The notes: generated by a model from the letters alone, not told the origin. A stretch of 64,000 nt of DNA from Amycolatopsis sp. 195334CR (GCF_017309385.1 NZ_JAFJMJ010000002.1:2108001-2172000), one strand, 5' to 3'. Counted from the first letter of the stretch, positions 1 through 8,429 are shown. Numbers and translations are program-made.

Positions 1-527
1 TCGACGAGACCGGCGTGTTCGACCTTTCCGCCGAGCACGCGGCCGGGTTCGTCGCCGGGGTGGACGGCCGGGCGCGGGTGCACGACAGCGCGGAGTCGCT
101 GATCCGGAACTCGGACCTGGTCGTGTTCGCCACCGTCGCGGGCACGCCGCACGTGCACGACCCGGACTGGTTCTCGCACAACCCGCTGGTGCTGCACGTC
201 TCGCTGCGCGACCTGTCGCCGGAGATCATCCTGAACTCGGTGAACGTGGTCGACGACGTGGAGCACTGCCTCAAGGCCGACACCTCGCCGCACCTGGCCG
301 AGCAGGCCACCGGCAACCGCGACTTCCTCGACGGCACGCTGAACGACGTGCTGACCGGCGCGCTCACCGTGCCCGCCGACCGCCCGGTGGTGTTCTCGCC
401 GTTCGGGCTGGGCGTGCTCGACCTCGCGGTCGGCAAGTTCGTCTACGACACGGTGACCGCGAGCGGTGAGCTCACCGAGATCCCGGACTTCTTCGCCGAG
501 CTGAAGCGCTACGAGCGGGCGCGGTAA
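1..527 (+). CDS. sbnB: SbnB-like 2,3-diaminopropionate biosynthesis dehydrogenase, 3' fragment
   Basis: The reading frame is open from base 3 at the left edge, so the N-terminus lies outside the window and the GTG at 15 is internal. The visible ~175 residues match the C-terminal half of the ornithine-cyclodeaminase/mu-crystallin fold, SbnB branch: HVSLRDLSPEI, NVVDDVEHCLKA, and near the end FSPFGLGVLDLAVGKFVYD. In the known pathway SbnA joins O-phosphoserine and glutamate, and SbnB oxidatively splits the adduct to L-2,3-diaminopropionate and 2-oxoglutarate. Such enzymes feed siderophores and nonribosomal peptides. Its expected partner SbnA would lie to the left. The end overlaps the convergent oxidoreductase gene by 19 bp. 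Family is confident; the link to any particular product is not. Confidence 0.75.
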   Translation, partial: DETGVFDLSAEHAAGFVAGVDGRARVHDSAESLIRNSDLVVFATVAGTPHVHDPDWFSHNPLVLHVSLRDLSPEIILNSVNVVDDVEHCLKADTSPHLAEQATGNRDFLDGTLNDVLTGALTVPADRPVVFSPFGLGVLDLAVGKFVYDTVTASGELTEIPDFFAELKRYERAR

Positions 528-1387
528 CCGGGCGGCCCCGCCTCGATGCGCCGCAGGACCGCGTCGAGGCGGTGCAGGTCCTCGCTCTCCTGGAGCTGCC
601 GTTCGTCCCACCAGGTCGCACCGGCTTCGGCGAGCGGGGCGATGAGGTCCGCCGACTCGGCGGGGTCACCCGGGCTGACCCCGCCGACCACCACTTCGAA
701 CGGCGATGCCTGCGTGCCGCGGTGTTCGCGCACGTAGTCGACCACGTCGCGAACCTCGTCGACGGCGGGCGGATGGCCGTGCGAGGCGGTCTTGAACAAC
801 GGGACCACCCCGTCCCACGCCGCCGCGCGGCGCATCGGCCTGCGGTTCGGCCAGACCCCGGCGATCCACACCGGCGGGCGCGGCTGCTGCACGGTCGCGG
901 GCAGCAGTTCGACGTCCCGCACCCGGTAGTGGGGTCCGTCGTGGTCCACCCGCTGTCCCGACCAGTAGCGGCTGAGCAGGCCGAGTCCCTCGTCGAGCCG
1001 TTCGGCGAGCACCTTCGCGTCCACCACGTCACCGAAGCTGCCGAACTCGTCGCCGATCGGGCCGCCGACCCCGGCGCTGAAGATCACCCGGCCCCCGCTG
1101 AGCGCGTCGAGCGTGGCCACCTGGCGGGCGAGCTGCTCGGGACGGCGCCGCGCCACCGGGGTGACCAGCGTGCCGAGCCGGAGCCGGGAGGTGGCCAGCG
1201 CGGCGGCGGTCAGCAGCATCCACGGATCACCGAACGGCTGGCCGCGCCGCGCGGTCTTGTCGTGGACGACGTGGTCCCAGACGAACAGGGCGTCCCACCC
1301 GGCGTTCTCGGCGGCCACGGCCGCCTTCGCGACCGTCCTGGCGTCGGCGAAGTCGCCGAAGTTCGGGATGTTGATCGAGTAGCGCAC
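509..1387 (-). CDS. LLM-class (luciferase-like) F420/flavin oxidoreductase
   Basis: About 292 residues with the bacterial-luciferase TIM-barrel signature: RYSINIPNFGDF at the start, WDALFVWDHV near residue 40, RLRLGTLVTPVARRRP, then LSGGRVIFSAGVGGP. The family uses FMN or coenzyme F420 for hydride transfer or monooxygenation; nothing here identifies the substrate. I chose the GTG at 1387 because family members normally begin just before the RYSINIPNFGDF motif. A longer frame reaches an ATG at 1474 but adds a low-complexity leader without a convincing ribosome site. It is convergent with the sbnB fragment and divergent from the DUF1540 gene. Confidence 0.7.
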   Translation of the reverse strand: MRYSINIPNFGDFADARTVAKAAVAAENAGWDALFVWDHVVHDKTARRGQPFGDPWMLLTAAALATSRLRLGTLVTPVARRRPEQLARQVATLDALSGGRVIFSAGVGGPIGDEFGSFGDVVDAKVLAERLDEGLGLLSRYWSGQRVDHDGPHYRVRDVELLPATVQQPRPPVWIAGVWPNRRPMRRAAAWDGVVPLFKTASHGHPPAVDEVRDVVDYVREHRGTQASPFEVVVGGVSPGDPAESADLIAPLAEAGATWWDERQLQESEDLHRLDAVLRRIEAGPPGYRARS

Positions 1388-1560
1388 GGGAGCATACTCG
1401 GGGACCCGCCACGCCGGGAGCAACCGGTTTTCCCGGGAATGAGCGAACCGCGAATTCGACGGAGAATCACTCATTGGGGTCGTGTGCGTGCCGTCGAATC
1501 ATTTTCACCACCCGTGACCACCGGGGCTGAGCTGCGTGAACGCCCCCGGAAATTGCGGCC

Positions 1561-1577
1561 GAGGTAAGGCTTGCCTC
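1561..1577. promoter_or_regulatory. Iron-box-like dyad (candidate IdeR/DmdR operator)
   Basis: The imperfect palindrome GAGGTAAGGCTTGCCTC lies about 90 bp upstream of the DUF1540 gene, in the 280-bp gap between two divergent genes. It resembles the actinobacterial iron box TTAGGTTAGGCTAACCTAA, sharing the AGGT..AGGCT..CCT framework. Assignment to an iron regulator is by resemblance only. Confidence 0.4.
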
Positions 1578-1667
1578 AATGCTTCCCCGGTTGCGGGCGG
1601 GGTTTCGCGGTGGCACCGTTTTCGGTACTGACGCATTCCCACCACTCACCTTTGCGAGGTGCGGCTG

Positions 1668-1964
1668 ATGACCACCACCGAAATGCCCGCCGTGCGCGAG
1701 TGCACGGTCACCGGGTGCTCCTACAACCACGACGGGTGTCACGCCTACGCGATCACCGTCGGCGGCAGCAACGGCGCCGCCGACTGCGACACCTTCGTCT
1801 CGCTGAACACCAAGGGCGGCCTGGACAAGGTCGTCGCGCAGGTCGGCGCGTGCTCGCGCGCGGACTGCGTGCACAACTCCGGGCTGGAGTGCACCGCCTC
1901 GGGCGTGCGGGTCGGCCCCGGCACCGGCGACCACGCGGCGAACTGCCTGACCTACACCACCTGA
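1668..1964 (+). CDS. DUF1540 cysteine-rich small protein
   Basis: A 98-residue protein with two cysteine-rich repeats: C-x4-C-x6-C with a later C, then C-x4-C-x7-C with a later C. This is the DUF1540 layout, thought to bind metal; the biochemical role of the family is unknown. There is no signal peptide or membrane segment, so it is probably cytosolic. The start is the ATG at 1668, preceded by a weak AGGT; an ATG-like start 9 bases earlier is possible. The gene stands alone behind an iron-box-like dyad and ends just before a strong terminator hairpin. Confidence 0.75.
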   Translation: MTTTEMPAVRECTVTGCSYNHDGCHAYAITVGGSNGAADCDTFVSLNTKGGLDKVVAQVGACSRADCVHNSGLECTASGVRVGPGTGDHAANCLTYTT

Positions 1965-1975
1965 GCCCGCCCGCG

Positions 1976-2008
1976 ACGGCCCCGGTCACCCGCTGACCGG
2001 GGCCGTTT
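1976..2008. terminator. Rho-independent terminator, bidirectional
   Basis: A perfect 13-bp stem (ACGGCCCCGGTCA, loop CCCGC, TGACCGGGGCCGT) is followed by TTT. It lies between the convergent DUF1540 gene and the minus-strand gene ending at 2014, so it can serve both. Confidence 0.85.
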
Positions 2009-2013
2009 CGCGT

Positions 2014-2862
2014 TCAGGGCAGGAAGATCGGCCGTCCGGTGAAGTGGTCGACCACGTGGTGGGCCGACCTGGCCTGCTCGCGGTGGATCCGGCACAGCCC
2101 TTCCTCGTCGGCCACGAGGTCGCACTGCTTGCCGCCGACCCACGCGCGAGCGCGGCAGAGGACCCTGGCCACTTCCTCCGGCGGGGTGCGGGGCGGTGGG
2201 GTGGGGGACTGCCGCACGCGGGCTCTCAACCGGTCCAGTTCCCGCTGGTGATCCCACGTGCGCGGAACCGTCCGGGCGATGAGCTGTTCGCGGACGGGTC
2301 GCGGCGGCGCCGCGGGCCGGGCCGGTGGCAGGGTGAAGACCGGGGTGCCGTCCTGCTGCTTCAGCCCGATCTCGTCCACCAGTTCCTCGGTGGGGTGCCG
2401 GGTGCCGACGGTCAGCCGGGTGGTCGCGTTCTCCGCCAGCCACAGGTCCGCCCAGCCGAGCCCGCGCAGCGCCGGCTTGTCGCCGCGGTGCCGCGGCAGG
2501 TCGAGCACCAGCGCGGTGACCAGGTAGTGCCCGCGCACCAGGGTCAGGTGCGCGGTGTCGCCGAGCACCATCGGCACCGTGGTGCCGGTGGTGGAGTCGC
2601 CGAACTTCTGCACGGTGAGGATCGCCGGGGTGCGGTGGCCGGACTGCCGGTGGTACCGCGGGGTGATGTCGACGTCGCTGCTGGCCTGCGCGCCGGGCGC
2701 GGTGAGGTCGTGGCGCCGGACCGCTGCAACGGGCACCGCGGCGGGCTCGGCCGGGCGGTCGCCGAAGTTTTCGATCGCCGCGTCCATCACGCGTTCCACG
2801 CCGCGAGCCACGATGAGCTGGCCCAGCCAGACGAGGGCGCCGACGAGCACGGGTTCCACCAC
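2014..2862 (-). CDS. Hypothetical protein with N-terminal hydrophobic segment
   Basis: I do not recognise this 282-residue protein. Residues 1-20 (VEPVLVGALVWLGQLIVARG) form one hydrophobic stretch that could anchor it in the membrane. The middle is beta-rich with hydrophobic strands around residues 85-130. The C-terminal third is proline- and arginine-rich, then carries a cysteine/histidine set (VLCRARAW, KQCDLVADEEGLCRIH) that could be a small metal site or a disulfide. The start is the GTG at 2862, five bases after a perfect AGGAGGT. It is divergent from the metallophosphoesterase with a 177-bp gap. No function is proposed. Confidence 0.6.
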   Translation of the reverse strand: MVEPVLVGALVWLGQLIVARGVERVMDAAIENFGDRPAEPAAVPVAAVRRHDLTAPGAQASSDVDITPRYHRQSGHRTPAILTVQKFGDSTTGTTVPMVLGDTAHLTLVRGHYLVTALVLDLPRHRGDKPALRGLGWADLWLAENATTRLTVGTRHPTEELVDEIGLKQQDGTPVFTLPPARPAAPPRPVREQLIARTVPRTWDHQRELDRLRARVRQSPTPPPRTPPEEVARVLCRARAWVGGKQCDLVADEEGLCRIHREQARSAHHVVDHFTGRPIFLP

Positions 2863-3039
2863 GGGCCACCTCCTGGACCGGATGGCCGAGTCTACGTCCG
2901 GCGAACGCGCGGCAGGACCGGTTTGCCGCCCGGTGGCAGTGGTTCCTACCGGCCATGTTCGGCCGTTGTTCGGCTGTTCGTCACGACCGCGACAGCGCAC
3001 GGGTGAACGCTCGCGGCGAACCCGATCTTGGAGGTCCCC

Positions 3040-4902
3040 GTGCCCGAACACGCTCCGCGCCACTTCGCCCGCCGTTCCCTGCTGCGGGCCGCGGCGGGCG
3101 CCCCCGTCGCCGTCGCCGCTTCTTCGGCGCTGTGGCCCGGTTTCGCCGCCGCGCAGGCGGTGGAACCGGCCGGGCCGGTCGACCCGAAGGACCCGCGGTT
3201 CACCCTCGCCGTGCTGCCGGACACGCAGTACCTGTTCGACCAGGGCGGCTCCGATCCGGAGCCGGTGCGGGAAACGCTGGTGCACCTGCTGCGCCGTCGC
3301 CGTGAGGACAACATCGTGTTCCTGGCGCACCTCGGCGACGTCACCGAACACGGCACCGACGCGGAGATGCGCACCGCCGACGAGGTCTTCCGCACCATCG
3401 ACGGCAGGCTGCCTTACAGCGTGCTGGCCGGGAACCACGACGTGCCGGGCAACAGCGACGACCAGCGCGGCGCCACCCCGTACCTGCGCACGTTCGGCCC
3501 GGACCGGTTCCGGCGGATGCCCACCTACGGCGGTTCCTCCCCGGACGGGTACCACAGCTACCACCGGCTCACCGGCGGCGGCAGGCAGTGGCTGCTGCTC
3601 GCACTCGACTGGCGCAGCTCCGACCGCGGCATCGCCTGGGCGCAGGGCGTGCTGGACCAGCACCCCGAACTGCCCGCGATCCTGACCACGCACGAGATCG
3701 CCACCCCGGCCGAGGACGGGCACGCGTCCCTCTCCGGCTACGGCGATCTGCTGTGGAACCGGCTGATCCGCGGCAACGACCAGATCTTCCTCACCCTCAA
3801 CGGTCACTACTGGCCGTGCGGCCGCACCACGCTGACCAACGACGCGGGCAACCCGGTCCACGTCCACCTGACCAACTACCAGGACCGCTACTACGGCGGC
3901 GCCGGCATGCTGCGGTACTACCGGTTCGACCTGGCGCGCGGGGTCATCGACGTGGAGACCTTCTCGCCGTGGGCACTCGCGCGGCGGGCCGGCGACCGCA
4001 CGCCGCTGCAGGCCGAGCACGTCGAACTGAGCGGGGACGTCGAGCGGTTCACCGTGGAGATCGACTTCGACCGGCGGTTCGCCGCGTTCGCGCCGCCGGT
4101 GGTTCCGCCGCCGCGCCCGCCGGCCGCGGTGCTGGTGCCGGGCACGGTGGCCTACTGGCGGTTCGACGCGGCGGGCAGCACCCCCGGGCCGGACGGCACA
4201 CCGGTGGCCCCCGGCACGGTCGCCCGCGACCTGACCGGCCAGGGCAACGACCTGCGCGCGGAACTCCTGCACGGCAGCGCGCCCGAGGTGCTCACCTGGT
4301 CGGCCGAGCACCACTCCGAGCAGCCCGCGCACGCCAGCCTCCGGTTCGACGGCGGCAAGGGCCCGGATCGCGGCGCCGTGCTGCGCACCGGGCCGTCCGC
4401 GCCGATCAACGGCATGGCCTTCCTCGACGGCTACACCATCGAAACCTTCCTCAAGCTGCCCGAGCCGTTCACCGGGGACCACGCCTTCATGGGCATCCTC
4501 AGCTGGGAGGGCCGCGCCGGGGACGCGGGCAAGACCAGCGGCTGGTCCCCGGAGGAACCCACGTGCAGCCTGAACCTGTCCGGGGAGCGGTTCCTCCAGT
4601 TCGTGGTCTACCCCAAGCACACCGACGCCGACCCGACCTCGTGGAGCCATGCCCTGCCGACCGGCCGCTGGACCCACGTCGCCGTGGTCAACGACGGCCG
4701 CCGCACCATCGTCTACGTCGACGGCTCACCGATCGCGCGCAACCCGGCCGAGGATTCGCGCGGTATCGCCACCCTCGGCAAGCCGTTCGTCATCGGCGCC
4801 ACGCAGTTCGCGCTGAAGTACGGACACGGTTTCTACGGCTGGGTCGGCGACACCCGCGTGGTGGCCAGGGCGTTGCGGCCGGAGCAGTTCCTCCGGGCCT
4901 GA
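3040..4902 (+). CDS. Tat-exported metallophosphoesterase with C-terminal LamG-like domain
   Basis: About 620 residues. The N-terminus carries a twin-arginine signal ([19 protein letters not shown]) and an Ala-x-Ala cleavage region (FAAAQA) near residue 40. Residues ~55-330 are a calcineurin-like phosphoesterase with metal motifs PDTQ, HLGDVTEHG, AGNHDVPG and LNGHYW. Residues ~365-615 (GTVAYWRFDAAGS, WTHVAVVNDG, IVYVDGS) form a concanavalin-A/LamG-like lectin domain. It should act outside the cell, hydrolysing a phosphodiester or phosphomonoester and perhaps binding carbohydrate; the substrate is unknown. The GTG at 3040 sits four bases after GGAGGT. It ends flush against the convergent MerR gene. 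Confidence 0.8.
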   Translation: MPEHAPRHFARRSLLRAAAGAPVAVAASSALWPGFAAAQAVEPAGPVDPKDPRFTLAVLPDTQYLFDQGGSDPEPVRETLVHLLRRRREDNIVFLAHLGDVTEHGTDAEMRTADEVFRTIDGRLPYSVLAGNHDVPGNSDDQRGATPYLRTFGPDRFRRMPTYGGSSPDGYHSYHRLTGGGRQWLLLALDWRSSDRGIAWAQGVLDQHPELPAILTTHEIATPAEDGHASLSGYGDLLWNRLIRGNDQIFLTLNGHYWPCGRTTLTNDAGNPVHVHLTNYQDRYYGGAGMLRYYRFDLARGVIDVETFSPWALARRAGDRTPLQAEHVELSGDVERFTVEIDFDRRFAAFAPPVVPPPRPPAAVLVPGTVAYWRFDAAGSTPGPDGTPVAPGTVARDLTGQGNDLRAELLHGSAPEVLTWSAEHHSEQPAHASLRFDGGKGPDRGAVLRTGPSAPINGMAFLDGYTIETFLKLPEPFTGDHAFMGILSWEGRAGDAGKTSGWSPEEPTCSLNLSGERFLQFVVYPKHTDADPTSWSHALPTGRWTHVAVVNDGRRTIVYVDGSPIARNPAEDSRGIATLGKPFVIGATQFALKYGHGFYGWVGDTRVVARALRPEQFLRA

Positions 4903-5652
4903 TCACGAGCCGGGCAGGCCCAGCTGCTCGCGGATCAGCGCGTCGATCCGGGCCCACGCGGCGGAGGAGGCGTTGATCGCGGACTGGATCAGCGCCGGGA
5001 TCGCCGAACCGGGGTCCTGGCCGGGCAGGTCACCCGTGCCGTAGCGGGCGCGGGTGGCCTGGACGGCGCGGCGGGCGAGCTGGTCGATGCGGGGGTCGTG
5101 CGGGTCGAGGTCGTGCGCGTGGTCGTAGTCGAGGAACATCTCGCGGTGCACCGGATCGGCGAGGAGCTGGGCCTGGTCGTGGAACAACGCGGGCGCGGTG
5201 TCCGGGTGCGTGGCGTAGACCAGGATCCACAGATCCGCCTGCAGCGCGACCCACCGCTCGCTGAACCCGAGCCGCGGCAGCTGCTGGAGGTGGGTCCGGA
5301 CCTCGGCCGGGATCGCCAGCAGGCGGCCGTCGGCGAGTTCGGCGAGGCGTTCCTGGGTGGCCCGCAGCCCGCGGATGCGGCTGGTGAGGTCGGCGTCGAT
5401 CTGCCGCAGCGCCAGCTGGAACTCCTCCTCGGGCGCGTCGCGGAGTTCGCGGATGCGGGCCAGCGGCACCCCGGACTCGGCCAGGGTGCGGATCTTGATC
5501 AGGTCGATCGCGTGCCCGGCGTCGTACCGCCGGTACCCGGAGGCGTCGCGCTCGGGTTCGGGCAGCAGGCCCTTGTCGTGGTAGACGCGGATGGTTTTGG
5601 TCGACACGCCGACGTACCGGGCGAGCTGGCCGATGGTGATCACCCGCCCCAT
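4903..5652 (-). CDS. MerR-family transcriptional regulator
   Basis: 249 residues. Residues 1-70 are a MerR winged helix (VITIGQLARYVGVSTKTIRVYHDKG, then GYRRYD), followed by a coiled-coil segment (residues ~75-115). The ~130-residue C-terminal domain contains LADPVHREMFLDYDHAHDLDPHDPR and resembles TipAS-type effector domains, so a small ligand is likely. There is no cysteine metal-binding loop. Start ATG 5652; the GTG three codons in is an alternative. It faces the small gene at 5699 across a 46-bp divergent promoter holding an operator-like dyad. Confidence 0.8.
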   Translation of the reverse strand: MGRVITIGQLARYVGVSTKTIRVYHDKGLLPEPERDASGYRRYDAGHAIDLIKIRTLAESGVPLARIRELRDAPEEEFQLALRQIDADLTSRIRGLRATQERLAELADGRLLAIPAEVRTHLQQLPRLGFSERWVALQADLWILVYATHPDTAPALFHDQAQLLADPVHREMFLDYDHAHDLDPHDPRIDQLARRAVQATRARYGTGDLPGQDPGSAIPALIQSAINASSAAWARIDALIREQLGLPGS

Positions 5653-5660
5653 CTTCCCCC

Positions 5661-5684
5661 TTGACCTTGCCCTAGGGGAAAGGT
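5661..5684. promoter_or_regulatory. Candidate MerR operator/promoter
   Basis: The 46-bp gap contains a TTGACC hexamer (5661-5666) merging into an imperfect dyad: arms ACCTT (5664-5668) and AAGGT (5680-5684) around CCCTAGGGG. A long spacer with a central dyad is typical of MerR-activated promoters. The regulator probably controls itself and the small gene at 5699. Confidence 0.55.
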
Positions 5685-5698
5685 TGGAGCATATCGGC

Positions 5699-5971
5699 AT
5701 GGTAAACGCGAACTTCAGCCGGGAAACCCTGCGGGCGCTGGCCGACGAGGGCAACGAGACGGCGATGGACCGCCTCGCCGACCTCGCCGACGAGCGCGGG
5801 GACGTCACCGAGCTGAGCGAATTGCTGGACGAGGGCTGCGTGCGCGCGGGGGAGGCGCTGACCCGGCGCGCGGTCGCCGCCGGTGACCTGCTCGAACTGC
5901 AGCGGATCTCGGACGCGGGGTACGAGCGGGCGAGCACCGAACTGGAGCGGCTGCTGGACGCCCCCGGCTGA
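5699..5971 (+). CDS. Small helical protein, function unknown
   Basis: A 90-residue acidic, almost wholly helical protein built from three similar ~28-residue helical hairpins (ALADEGNETAMDRLADLADE, LLDEGCVRAGEALTRRAVAA, ISDAGYERASTELERLL). The spacing is that of Sel1- or TPR-like solenoid repeats, suggesting a protein-binding role. It is expressed from the MerR divergent promoter and is the most likely target of that regulator. It ends directly against the convergent transporter gene. I cannot assign a function. Confidence 0.6.
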   Translation: MVNANFSRETLRALADEGNETAMDRLADLADERGDVTELSELLDEGCVRAGEALTRRAVAAGDLLELQRISDAGYERASTELERLLDAPG

Positions 5972-7411
5972 TCACTGCCGCGGGTTCTCCAGCGGGACCC
6001 CGGATTCCGACAGTTCCGGCGACCGCAGGTCGGCGCTGGAGGCGAGCGGGGCGGCCCCGGCCAGCGGCTCCCCGGCGGGTTCCTTCAGGAACGCCGTGCT
6101 GAGCAGGCCGATCACCCCGGCGCCGATCAGGTAGTAGCCGGGCCAGTCGAGGTTGCCGGTGGTCGTGACGGCCACCCCGATCACCGTCGGCGCGGTACCG
6201 GCGAACGCCGAGACGAAGATGTTGAAGATGATCGCGAGGCTGCCGTACCGGATGAAGGTGGGGAACAGCGCGGGCAGCGTGGACGGCGTCACCGCGGCGA
6301 AGCAGACCAGGGTGAAGCCCATGATCAGCAGCCCGGCGACCTGACCGTACGGCCTGCTCTGCAGCAGCCACACCGACGGCAGCCCGAGCAGCACCAGTGC
6401 CAGGCTGCCGGTGAGCAGGATCGGCTTGCGGCCGATCCGGTCGCTGAGCCTGCCCAGGAACACCACCACGCACAGCATCGCCAGCATCACCCCGACCTGC
6501 AGCGCGGTGGACACCGACTCGCTGGTGCCGTGGTGGCCGTGGCCGGGCAGGGTGCCGGTGAGATAGGTGGGCACGTAGTTGGTCAGCACGTAGTTGGTGA
6601 CGTTCCAGGCGATCACCAGCCCGCCCGCGATCAGCGCGGCCGGCCGGTACCGGGTCACCAGGATGTGGCAGGCGCGGCGCAGCGACATCGTCGCCATCGC
6701 CGGCGCGCGTTCCATCAGCTGCCGGAACGCCGGGGTCTCCTCCAGCCGCAGGCGCAGGTAGATGCCGACCACGCCGACCGGCAGGGCGAGCATGAACGGG
6801 ATCCGCCAGCCCCACGAGAGCAGGTCCGCCTCGGGCAGCACGGCGATCAGGATCGCGCAGACCCCGGCGCCGAGCGTGTACCCGACCAGCGTGCCGAATT
6901 CGAGCCAGCTGCCGAAGAAACCCCGCCTGCGGTCCGGGGCGTATTCGGCGACCAGGGTCAGCGCGCCGGTGTACTCACCGCCGGCGGAGAACCCCTGGAG
7001 CATCCGGATGAACAGGACGAGCAACGGGGCCGCGATGCCGATCGTGCCGTAACTCGGGATCAGGCCGAGCAGCACGGTGGCCACGGCCATCAGCAGCACA
7101 GTCGCGGCCAGCACCCTGGTGCGGCCGATGCGGTCGCCGAGCGGGCCGAGGATGAACCCGCCGAGCGGGCGCACGACAAAGGCGGCGGCGAACGTGCCGA
7201 GGGTGAACACGGTGGCCCAATCACCCGCCTCCGGAAAGAAAACCCGGTCCAGCGCCACGGCCGCGAGATAGGAGTAAATGCCGAAGTCGTACCATTCGGC
7301 GACATTTCCGAGGGTGGCCGCGGTGGTCGCGCGGCGGATCGTGCGTTCGTCCTCGACCACGGTCCCGCGGGGCACGGGCTGCTCTCGCTGCTGCTCATCC
7401 ACCCTGCTCAC
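5972..7411 (-). CDS. MHS-family major facilitator transporter, likely betaine/osmoprotectant uptake
   Basis: 479 residues, 12 predicted membrane segments. The N-terminus has the metabolite:H+ symporter hallmark GNVAEWYDFGIYSYLA, then RPLGGFILGPLGDRIGR and QGFSAGGEYTGA. The central loop carries LSDRIGRKP. This is the ProP-like branch, whose members take up betaine, proline, carnitine or dicarboxylates. Its position beside a demethylase/sarcosine oxidase block, plus a TGATATATC box in its upstream region, makes an N-methylated amine the likely substrate; that part is inference. The start is a GTG at 7411. It is convergent and flush with the small gene at 5699. Confidence 0.8.
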   Translation of the reverse strand: MSRVDEQQREQPVPRGTVVEDERTIRRATTAATLGNVAEWYDFGIYSYLAAVALDRVFFPEAGDWATVFTLGTFAAAFVVRPLGGFILGPLGDRIGRTRVLAATVLLMAVATVLLGLIPSYGTIGIAAPLLVLFIRMLQGFSAGGEYTGALTLVAEYAPDRRRGFFGSWLEFGTLVGYTLGAGVCAILIAVLPEADLLSWGWRIPFMLALPVGVVGIYLRLRLEETPAFRQLMERAPAMATMSLRRACHILVTRYRPAALIAGGLVIAWNVTNYVLTNYVPTYLTGTLPGHGHHGTSESVSTALQVGVMLAMLCVVVFLGRLSDRIGRKPILLTGSLALVLLGLPSVWLLQSRPYGQVAGLLIMGFTLVCFAAVTPSTLPALFPTFIRYGSLAIIFNIFVSAFAGTAPTVIGVAVTTTGNLDWPGYYLIGAGVIGLLSTAFLKEPAGEPLAGAAPLASSADLRSPELSESGVPLENPRQ

Positions 7412-7460
7412 CCCGCCTCGTCCGGTGCGAATCCATGATCACCCTTGCTTCATCAGACGA

Positions 7461-7471
7461 CTGATATATCT
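7461..7471. promoter_or_regulatory. TGATATATC box upstream of the MHS transporter
   Basis: On the minus strand this reads AGATATATCA, matching nine of ten positions of the perfect palindrome TGATATATCA found before glyA. It lies about 50 bp upstream of the transporter start. It is a proposed operator for the GntR regulator encoded at 24077-24742. Confidence 0.5.
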
Positions 7472-7520
7472 GTGGAAGGTATTAGATGTGTCACAAGGGG
7501 TCAAGGGTGGTTCCCGCGGG

Positions 7521-8306
7521 TTACGGCAGCGTCAGCCGCTGCAGTCCGGCGCGGATCTCTTCGACGGCCTGGGTGAGCACCCGGGCGATGTCCTGGAAAT
7601 CGTCGAGGCCGAGGTGTTCTTCGGGAGCGGAGACGGCGAGCGCGCCGGCGATGCGCCCGCCGGGTCCGCGCACCGCCACCGCGACGGAGTTCAGCCCGGT
7701 CTCCAGTTCGCCGATGGTGGCGGCCCAGCCGCGATCGCGAACGCGGTTCAGGTCCGCCAGCAACGCGCCGCTGGCGGTGATGGTGTTGGCGGTCAGCCGC
7801 TGCCGGGGCCGTTCGAGCGCGATGCTCAGTTCCTCGAAGCCGAGGCTCGCCAGCAGCACCTTGCCGGTCGCGGTGGCGTGCAACGGCATCCGGACGCCGA
7901 TCCAGTTGCGCTCGGTGCCCGGTTCCTGAACCACCGCCGTGGCGCTGCCGCCTTCGAGCACGCTCAGGCTCACCGTGCCCCGCAGTTCCGCGGCGAGCTT
8001 CGCGCAGACCGGCCGTCCCTCCCGGCCGATGTCGAGCTGCGCGGTGGTCGCCCCGGCCAGCCGGACGATGCCGAAGCCGAGCCGGTACTTGCCCCGATTC
8101 CCGTCCTGCTCGACGAACCGGAACTTTTCCAACGCCGAGAGCAGCCGGGTGGCCGTCGACTTGTGCACGCCGAGTTCGCGGGCGAGTTCGGTGACGCCGG
8201 ACGGGCCCCGCTGGGCCAGCAGGGTGAGCATGGAAAGCGCTCGATCCACGGTCTGGGCCGAGGATCTGGGTTCGCCAGCGCTGGTGGTGTCGCCGGTGTT
8301 GTACAT
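7521..8306 (-). CDS. IclR-family transcriptional regulator
   Basis: 261 residues. The N-terminal winged helix spans residues ~18-80 (QTVDRALSMLTLLA, VTELARELGVHKSTATRLLSAL). The C-terminal IclR effector domain shows HATATGKVLLA and, near the end, GALAVSAPEEHL. Members repress or activate catabolic operons in response to pathway metabolites. It is divergent from the Rieske ferredoxin operon, with a GTTGCRTAT inverted repeat between them, so it most likely controls betaine-type demethylation. Start ATG 8306. Confidence 0.85.
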   Translation of the reverse strand: MYNTGDTTSAGEPRSSAQTVDRALSMLTLLAQRGPSGVTELARELGVHKSTATRLLSALEKFRFVEQDGNRGKYRLGFGIVRLAGATTAQLDIGREGRPVCAKLAAELRGTVSLSVLEGGSATAVVQEPGTERNWIGVRMPLHATATGKVLLASLGFEELSIALERPRQRLTANTITASGALLADLNRVRDRGWAATIGELETGLNSVAVAVRGPGGRIAGALAVSAPEEHLGLDDFQDIARVLTQAVEEIRAGLQRLTLP

Positions 8307-8383
8307 GTTGCAACTCCGAGCCTGCGAGTGGGGGTTGTCGGTCCGGGAGGGTTGACGCCCGGCGGGAGCGTGCCGGATTCTCC

Positions 8384-8419
8384 GTTGCGTATAGCACGCC
8401 GTGTTCCGCCATATGCAAC
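8384..8419. promoter_or_regulatory. Candidate IclR operator (GTTGCGTAT / ATATGCAAC)
   Basis: Inverted arms GTTGCGTAT (8384-8392) and ATATGCAAC (8411-8419) lie just before the ferredoxin start at 8430. A further GTTGCAAC element overlaps the iclR start near 8307. The position in the divergent promoter fits autoregulation and control of the demethylase genes. Confidence 0.55.
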
Positions 8420-8429
8420 AGGAGCCACG

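Noticed and set aside
2863..4677. Upstream extension of the minus-strand gene at 2014-2862 across the metallophosphoesterase
   Set aside because: The open frame continues, but a perfect AGGAGGT and GTG at 2862 mark the real start and the extension is antisense to a Tat-exported enzyme.
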